Shown in pieces: positions 59,801-64,000 of a DNA stretch of 64,000 nucleotides. The notes beneath the pieces are model-generated. The model saw only the letters and a list, made by a program, of their open reading frames with translations, had not been told where the DNA came from and did not search any database. The stretch comes from Chryseobacterium artocarpi (GTDB lineage: Bacteria; Bacteroidota; Bacteroidia; Flavobacteriales; Weeksellaceae), in contig NZ_MAYH01000001.1 of NCBI RefSeq assembly GCF_001684975.1, forward strand, positions 62,001-126,000, written 5' to 3'. How positions within the stretch are numbered: position 1 is the first letter of the stretch; each line of letters begins with the position of its first letter. The position numbers were made by a program, and so were the translations under genes.

Positions 59801-61100
59801 CTCAGTGATTGCATTATCACTATTCGTAGGGATAGCAAATGCAAATGCTCAGGAGAAAAAGACCCTTTCTCTTGACGAAGCTGTGCAGCTGGGAATCCAG
59901 AACAGCAAAAATCTCAAGATCGATGCAGCCAAGATCGAAGAGGCTACAGCTGACCTTTTGGAAGCTAAAAACAGACAACTTCCGGAATTGAAGATTTCAG
60001 GAAGCTATATGTATCTTCCGATAAAGCCAAACGTAGATATTAAACTTCCCGGAGTTTCCGGTGGAGCAGGAGGTCCGGAAATACATCAGGTAGTATATGG
60101 TTCTGCTAATTTAAGTGTGCCGATTTATAGTGGTGGAAGGATAAAATACGGAATTCAGTCCGCAAAATATCTGGTAGAAGCTTCAAAATTAAGTACGGAA
60201 AATGACAAAATAGCCATTGCTTACAACGTTGCTCAGGCGTATAATAATTTATTTAAAGCCAACCAATCCATCAAAGTTTTTGAAGAAAACCTTGCAGCTT
60301 CTCAAAAGAGAGACGAGACTTTCATGAAAATGGAAAATAACGGATTGATTGCCAGAAATGACAGGTTAAAAGCGAATCTTCAGACTTCAAATATTGAACT
60401 TCAGTTACTTGAAGCCAAAAATAACTACAATATTGCGAATATCAATATGGATTTGTTATTGGGACTTCCTGAAACCACAGAGCTTGAAGTGGATGAGAAC
60501 TATATTGAAGAAGGTGCGGAAGTAAAACCTGTTAACTTCTATGTGAATGAAGCCCGAGAAAATCGTAAAGATCTTCAGGCTTTGGCTCAGCAAAGAAAAG
60601 CAGCAGAATTAGGAACAAAAGCAGCGAAAGCAGAAAATCTTCCTTCATTGGCATTTACAGGTGGATATGTAGCAGCAGATATTCCTAAGTTTCTTACAGT
60701 TTATAATGCTGTGAATGTAGGAATCGGACTTTCGTATAATCTATCCAATATCTGGAAAGAAAATTCATCATTAAAGCAGTCTCAGGCGAGAGAAAAACAA
60801 CTTGCTGCTACCGATGAACTACTGAATGATAACATTAAGCTTGACGTAAACAGAGAATATCAGAATAACGATTACTCTCATAAAAGAATCGCAGTTTTTG
60901 AGAAATCTGCTGAACAGGCTAATGAAAATTACAGAATTACAAAAAATAAATACGACAACGGTCTTGCAACCATGACAGAATTACTGGATGCAGACGCCGC
61001 TCAGATTGCAGCTAACGTTGGCGTAATCAATGCAAAAGCAGATGCCGCTTTAGCTTACAGAAAACTATTACAAACAACAGGTACTTTAACATTTAAATAA
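59784..61100 (+). CDS. TolC-family outer-membrane efflux protein
   Basis: The protein has 438 aa. A signal peptide (about 1-22, VIALSLFVGIANANAQ) is followed by two homologous TolC halves. Each starts with the family's LDEAVQLGIQNSKNLKIDAA-type helix and has a long coiled coil (ATADLLEAKNRQLPELKISG; ANENYRITKNKYDNGLATMTE). It forms the outer-membrane tunnel of a tripartite pump with the HlyD-type adaptor and MFS pump encoded next. It overlaps the TetR gene by 17 bp, so translation is coupled. Confidence 0.92.
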   Translation: MKRINNSVIALSLFVGIANANAQEKKTLSLDEAVQLGIQNSKNLKIDAAKIEEATADLLEAKNRQLPELKISGSYMYLPIKPNVDIKLPGVSGGAGGPEIHQVVYGSANLSVPIYSGGRIKYGIQSAKYLVEASKLSTENDKIAIAYNVAQAYNNLFKANQSIKVFEENLAASQKRDETFMKMENNGLIARNDRLKANLQTSNIELQLLEAKNNYNIANINMDLLLGLPETTELEVDENYIEEGAEVKPVNFYVNEARENRKDLQALAQQRKAAELGTKAAKAENLPSLAFTGGYVAADIPKFLTVYNAVNVGIGLSYNLSNIWKENSSLKQSQAREKQLAATDELLNDNIKLDVNREYQNNDYSHKRIAVFEKSAEQANENYRITKNKYDNGLATMTELLDADAAQIAANVGVINAKADAALAYRKLLQTTGTLTFK

Positions 61101-61116
61101 TCAGATCGAAACCAAA

Positions 61117-62220
61117 ATGGAAAATAATAATACACAGGCAGCTGAACCTAAAAAGAAAAAAAGTTTAGTTTTTCCAATCATTTTAGCAGCTGTAGTAATC
61201 GGGGGAGGTATCTACGGTTACAGAGCATATAGCTACGGACAGTATCACGAAGAAACTGACGATGCTCAGATTGCTTCCAATATGGCACCGGTAATTTCCA
61301 AAATTTCAGGATATGTAGCTGAGGTGAAGGTAAAAGATAATCAATTCGTAAAGAAAGGAGATACCCTTGTCATCTTAGACAACAGAGATCAGAAAATGGC
61401 TCTTGAGCAATCTCAGGCAGCTTTAACAACTGCAAAAAGCAATATCTCTACAGCAGAAGCTACTACTACAGCTACCTCTAAGAATATCAACAGTTCTGAA
61501 GCAGCAGTAGCTACCGCCAACGCACAGATAGAAGCAGCCAAAGTAAATGTTTGGAAAACATCTCAGGATTTAAAGAGATACGCAAACCTTGTAAAAGATC
61601 ACTCCATTACAGAACAGCAATATGAGCAGGCTTTAGCCGCAAAACAATCTGCGGATAAACAACTACAGGTATTGGTAGAGCAAAGAAATCAAATTGCTCA
61701 GCAAACTACTATTGCTTCTTCTCAGACAGCAGCAAGCTCTCAACAAATCAGTGTTGCGAATTCTGTTGCAAAACAAAGAGAAGTAGACGTAGAAAATGCG
61801 AGATTAAATTTATCATATACGGTAATTCTAGCTCCTGAAGACGGTTATGTTGGCAAAGTACCTACACAGGCTGGTCAGTATTTACAGGCTGGAGCTCAAT
61901 TGTTTGCTTTGGTTAAAAACGATCAGAAATGGGTAGTGGCAAACTTTAAAGAAACGCAGGTTGATAAAATGGTGGAAGGACAAAAAGTGAAAATTGAAAT
62001 TGACGCTTTCCCTGATCAGGAATTTAATGGAGTAGTAAGCTCATTTTCTCCTGCCACAGGTGCTACATTCTCTATTCTTCCTCCGGATAATGCGAGCGGT
62101 AACTTCGTAAAAGTAGTTCAGAGACTTCCTGTAAAAATCGATTTTGTAAATCTTGATAAAAATATTGCAAAAAGATTAAGAACAGGAATGAATGTGAAAG
62201 CAGAAGTTTCATTGAAATAA
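61117..62220 (+). CDS. HlyD/EmrA-family membrane-fusion protein
   Basis: The protein has 367 aa. An N-terminal membrane anchor (about 16-36, LVFPIILAAVVIGGGIYGY) is followed by the first half of the lipoyl domain (TDDAQIASNMAPVISKISGY), a long alpha-helical hairpin rich in Ala and Gln (about 95-205), and the second lipoyl half with ILAPEDGYVGKVPTQAGQYL. The C-terminal barrel has WVVANFKETQVDKM. It joins the MFS pump to TolC. The gene order TolC-EmrA-EmrB matches other Bacteroidota MFS efflux systems. It lies 16 bp behind the TolC gene. Confidence 0.93.
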   Translation: MENNNTQAAEPKKKKSLVFPIILAAVVIGGGIYGYRAYSYGQYHEETDDAQIASNMAPVISKISGYVAEVKVKDNQFVKKGDTLVILDNRDQKMALEQSQAALTTAKSNISTAEATTTATSKNINSSEAAVATANAQIEAAKVNVWKTSQDLKRYANLVKDHSITEQQYEQALAAKQSADKQLQVLVEQRNQIAQQTTIASSQTAASSQQISVANSVAKQREVDVENARLNLSYTVILAPEDGYVGKVPTQAGQYLQAGAQLFALVKNDQKWVVANFKETQVDKMVEGQKVKIEIDAFPDQEFNGVVSSFSPATGATFSILPPDNASGNFVKVVQRLPVKIDFVNLDKNIAKRLRTGMNVKAEVSLK

Positions 62221-62367
62221 TACTTAAAACTGTTTAAAAGTCAAGCAACTTTGTCATGAATAGAAAATCCGTTTTTGTAATCAAGTATAAAATAAACGGT
62301 TGTTCAACATACTATTCGTTAGCAAAGTAAAAATTGATCATTGACTTTTTCACATCGTAAAAAACTT

Positions 62368-63945
62368 ATGCAAGAATCATTAGTAGAATATGGAGCCCGA
62401 AGAGTGATCATTACGATCACAGCAATTCTTTGTGCTCTGCTTGAGATTGTGGACTCCACGATTGTGAACGTTGCCCTTAATGAAATGAAGGGTAACCTTG
62501 GGGCTACACTTTCGGAAGTAGGCTGGGTGATTACTGCCTATGCGATCGGAAACGTAATTATCGTACCGATGACCAGCTGGCTTTCACAGCAGTTCGGACG
62601 TAGAAATTACTTTGCAGCTTCTATTATCATATTTACCATATTTTCATTTCTCTGTGGTAATGCAACGAATATCTGGGAATTGGTATTTTTCAGACTGATG
62701 CAGGGAATTGGTGGGGGAGCACTTCTGGTAACGTCACAGACGATTATTACAGAGTCTTACCCTATTGAAAAAAGAAGTATGGCACAGGCAATCTATGGAT
62801 TGGGAGTAATCATTGGTCCTACATTGGGACCACCGTTGGGAGGTTATATCGTTGATAATTACAGCTGGCCGTATATTTTCTATATCAATATTCCGATCGG
62901 GATTGCAGCAACTTTAATGACGCTTCAGTTCGTAAGAAGCCCGAAATATGCTGAAAAACGTAGAGTTTCAGATGTAGACTGGATTGGTATTGCTTTATTG
63001 GCGGTGACGGTAGGTTCATTACAGTTCATCCTGGAAAGAGGGCATGAAGAAGACTGGTTTGAAAGTGGAATGATTGTAACCTTTACAGTAGCAGCCGTAT
63101 TAGGATTTATATTATTCCTTTGGCGGGAACTTACTTTTAAATATCCTATTGTAGAACTCAGGGTATTGAAAAACGGAAATTTAAGAATCGGAACGGTGAT
63201 GTCGTTTGTGTTGGGATTTGGGTTGTATGGATCTACATTTATCGTTCCGCTTTATACACAGAGTATTTTGGGATGGACGGCGCTTCAGTCGGGAGCATTG
63301 ATGATTCCGGCAGCTCTGACAACAGCTTTCATGATGCCGATTATCGGAAAATTACTGACGAAAGGCGCAAAACAGCAGATCTTGGTCTCTCTGGGACTGT
63401 TCATCTTCTTTATCTATAGCTTCTGGGGATATAAAATTCTGACTCCCGATACCAGTAAAGAAGCCTTCTTCTGGATGCTTATTGTGAGAGGGGCTGGTTT
63501 AGGACTATTATTTATTCCAATTACCTCATTATCATTAAGTACCTTAAAAGGGCAGGAAATCGGACAGGGAGCAGCTTTTACAGGGATGATGAGACAGCTG
63601 GGCGGATCTTTTGGGATTGCAGCCATCACAACCTTTATTGCGAATGCCGGGCAGACGTATAGGAATAATTTGATTTCCCATCTGGATTCAAATAGTTTTG
63701 AAGTTCAGCAAAGAATTAATGCTTTAAAAGCAAACTTTATAGCAAAAGGAATGACACCTGATGCAGCACTGAATGCAGCTTATAAAATGCTTGATCTATC
63801 CGTAACCAAACAGGCAACCGTACTGTCTTATATGGATGTATTTCTTTACCTCGGGGTAATATTTTTAATATGTATTCCGTTTATCTTATTTATTAAAGAA
63901 AGAAAAAGTAAAGAAAAGATAGATTTGAGTGAAGCCATGCACTAA
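62368..63945 (+). CDS. DHA2-family (EmrB/QacA) MFS drug transporter
   Basis: The protein has 525 aa from the ATG at 62368; a TTG at 62341 is not needed. Fourteen membrane segments are predicted. Motif A equivalent is QQFGRRNYFAAS (about 79-90), DSTIVNVAL (about 28-36) is the DHA2 signature in TM1, and GVIIGPTLGPPLGGYIVDNYS (motif C; given here in part as GPTLGPPLGG) lies in TM5. It exports drugs or other toxic compounds by proton exchange, working with the preceding HlyD- and TolC-like proteins. It is the last gene of the operon, 147 bp behind the HlyD gene; a terminator follows. Confidence 0.93.
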   Translation: MQESLVEYGARRVIITITAILCALLEIVDSTIVNVALNEMKGNLGATLSEVGWVITAYAIGNVIIVPMTSWLSQQFGRRNYFAASIIIFTIFSFLCGNATNIWELVFFRLMQGIGGGALLVTSQTIITESYPIEKRSMAQAIYGLGVIIGPTLGPPLGGYIVDNYSWPYIFYINIPIGIAATLMTLQFVRSPKYAEKRRVSDVDWIGIALLAVTVGSLQFILERGHEEDWFESGMIVTFTVAAVLGFILFLWRELTFKYPIVELRVLKNGNLRIGTVMSFVLGFGLYGSTFIVPLYTQSILGWTALQSGALMIPAALTTAFMMPIIGKLLTKGAKQQILVSLGLFIFFIYSFWGYKILTPDTSKEAFFWMLIVRGAGLGLLFIPITSLSLSTLKGQEIGQGAAFTGMMRQLGGSFGIAAITTFIANAGQTYRNNLISHLDSNSFEVQQRINALKANFIAKGMTPDAALNAAYKMLDLSVTKQATVLSYMDVFLYLGVIFLICIPFILFIKERKSKEKIDLSEAMH

Positions 63946-63954
63946 ATTTTAATC

Positions 63955-63985
63955 AAAAACCTCCGATATTCTCGGAGGTTTTTTT
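63955..63985 (+). terminator. Terminator of the efflux operon
   Basis: AAAAACCTCCGA / TCGGAGGTTTTT, followed by more T. Confidence 0.88.
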
Positions 63986-64000
63986 GTAAACAAAAACAGG

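Overview
The window looks like chromosomal DNA of a Flavobacteriia member, most likely Chryseobacterium or a close Weeksellaceae relative. The DNA is AT-rich. Start codons lack Shine-Dalgarno motifs, and many genes are preceded by the Bacteroidota promoter pattern TTG-N(18-20)-TAnnTTTG. Gene content agrees: type IX secretion genes (porU, porV, gldJ), a mevalonate-pathway decarboxylase, MutS2, a Bacteroidota-type LptC lipoprotein and several SPII lipoproteins. No rRNA, tRNA, CRISPR array, transposase or prophage was found.

Layout. 1-7.9 kb: an ECF sigma factor with a membrane-anchored C-terminal extension and an overlapping exported protein, a lipoprotein, a hotdog thioesterase, a PlsC-type acyltransferase, a PadR/PspC pair, an exported protein and an HD hydrolase. 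8-17 kb: a second thioesterase, an apparently orphan cobalamin riboswitch, exported and membrane proteins, mutS2, a GNAT, a decayed acyltransferase-3 pseudogene, ung, a lipoprotein and a DUF456 protein. 17-27 kb: an MscS channel, pdxJ, an alpha/beta hydrolase, a graspetide (microviridin-class RiPP) operon, an SDR/acyl-CoA synthetase pair and mvaD. 27-44 kb: small enzymes, TauE/DUF1634, purK, a cation:proton antiporter, an EamA transporter, purE, ahcY, a HugZ-like protein, a phosphopantetheinyl transferase and a FUSC protein. 44-57 kb: porV-porU divergent from gldJ, then murF, a NUDIX hydrolase, anmK-lptC-outer-membrane protein, and holB. 57-64 kb: an unknown cytoplasmic protein, then a TetR-TolC-HlyD-MFS efflux operon.

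The most notable system is the graspetide operon at 20371-22686. A 73-residue precursor carries a microviridin-type leader motif (PFFATFLE) and a C-terminal core TMKYPSDGDDD. It is followed by two ATP-grasp ligases that overlap by 8 bp. An intrinsic terminator between precursor and ligases probably sets a high precursor-to-enzyme ratio. The family is known, including in Chryseobacterium, but this core replaces the Trp of microviridins with Gly and both acceptor Glu residues with Asp. Other points worth a second look are the riboswitch with no obvious B12 gene behind it, six genes whose -7 promoter element lies 4-5 nt from the start codon (suggesting leaderless mRNAs), the sigma factor fused to membrane segments, and three or four families of intergenic repeats.
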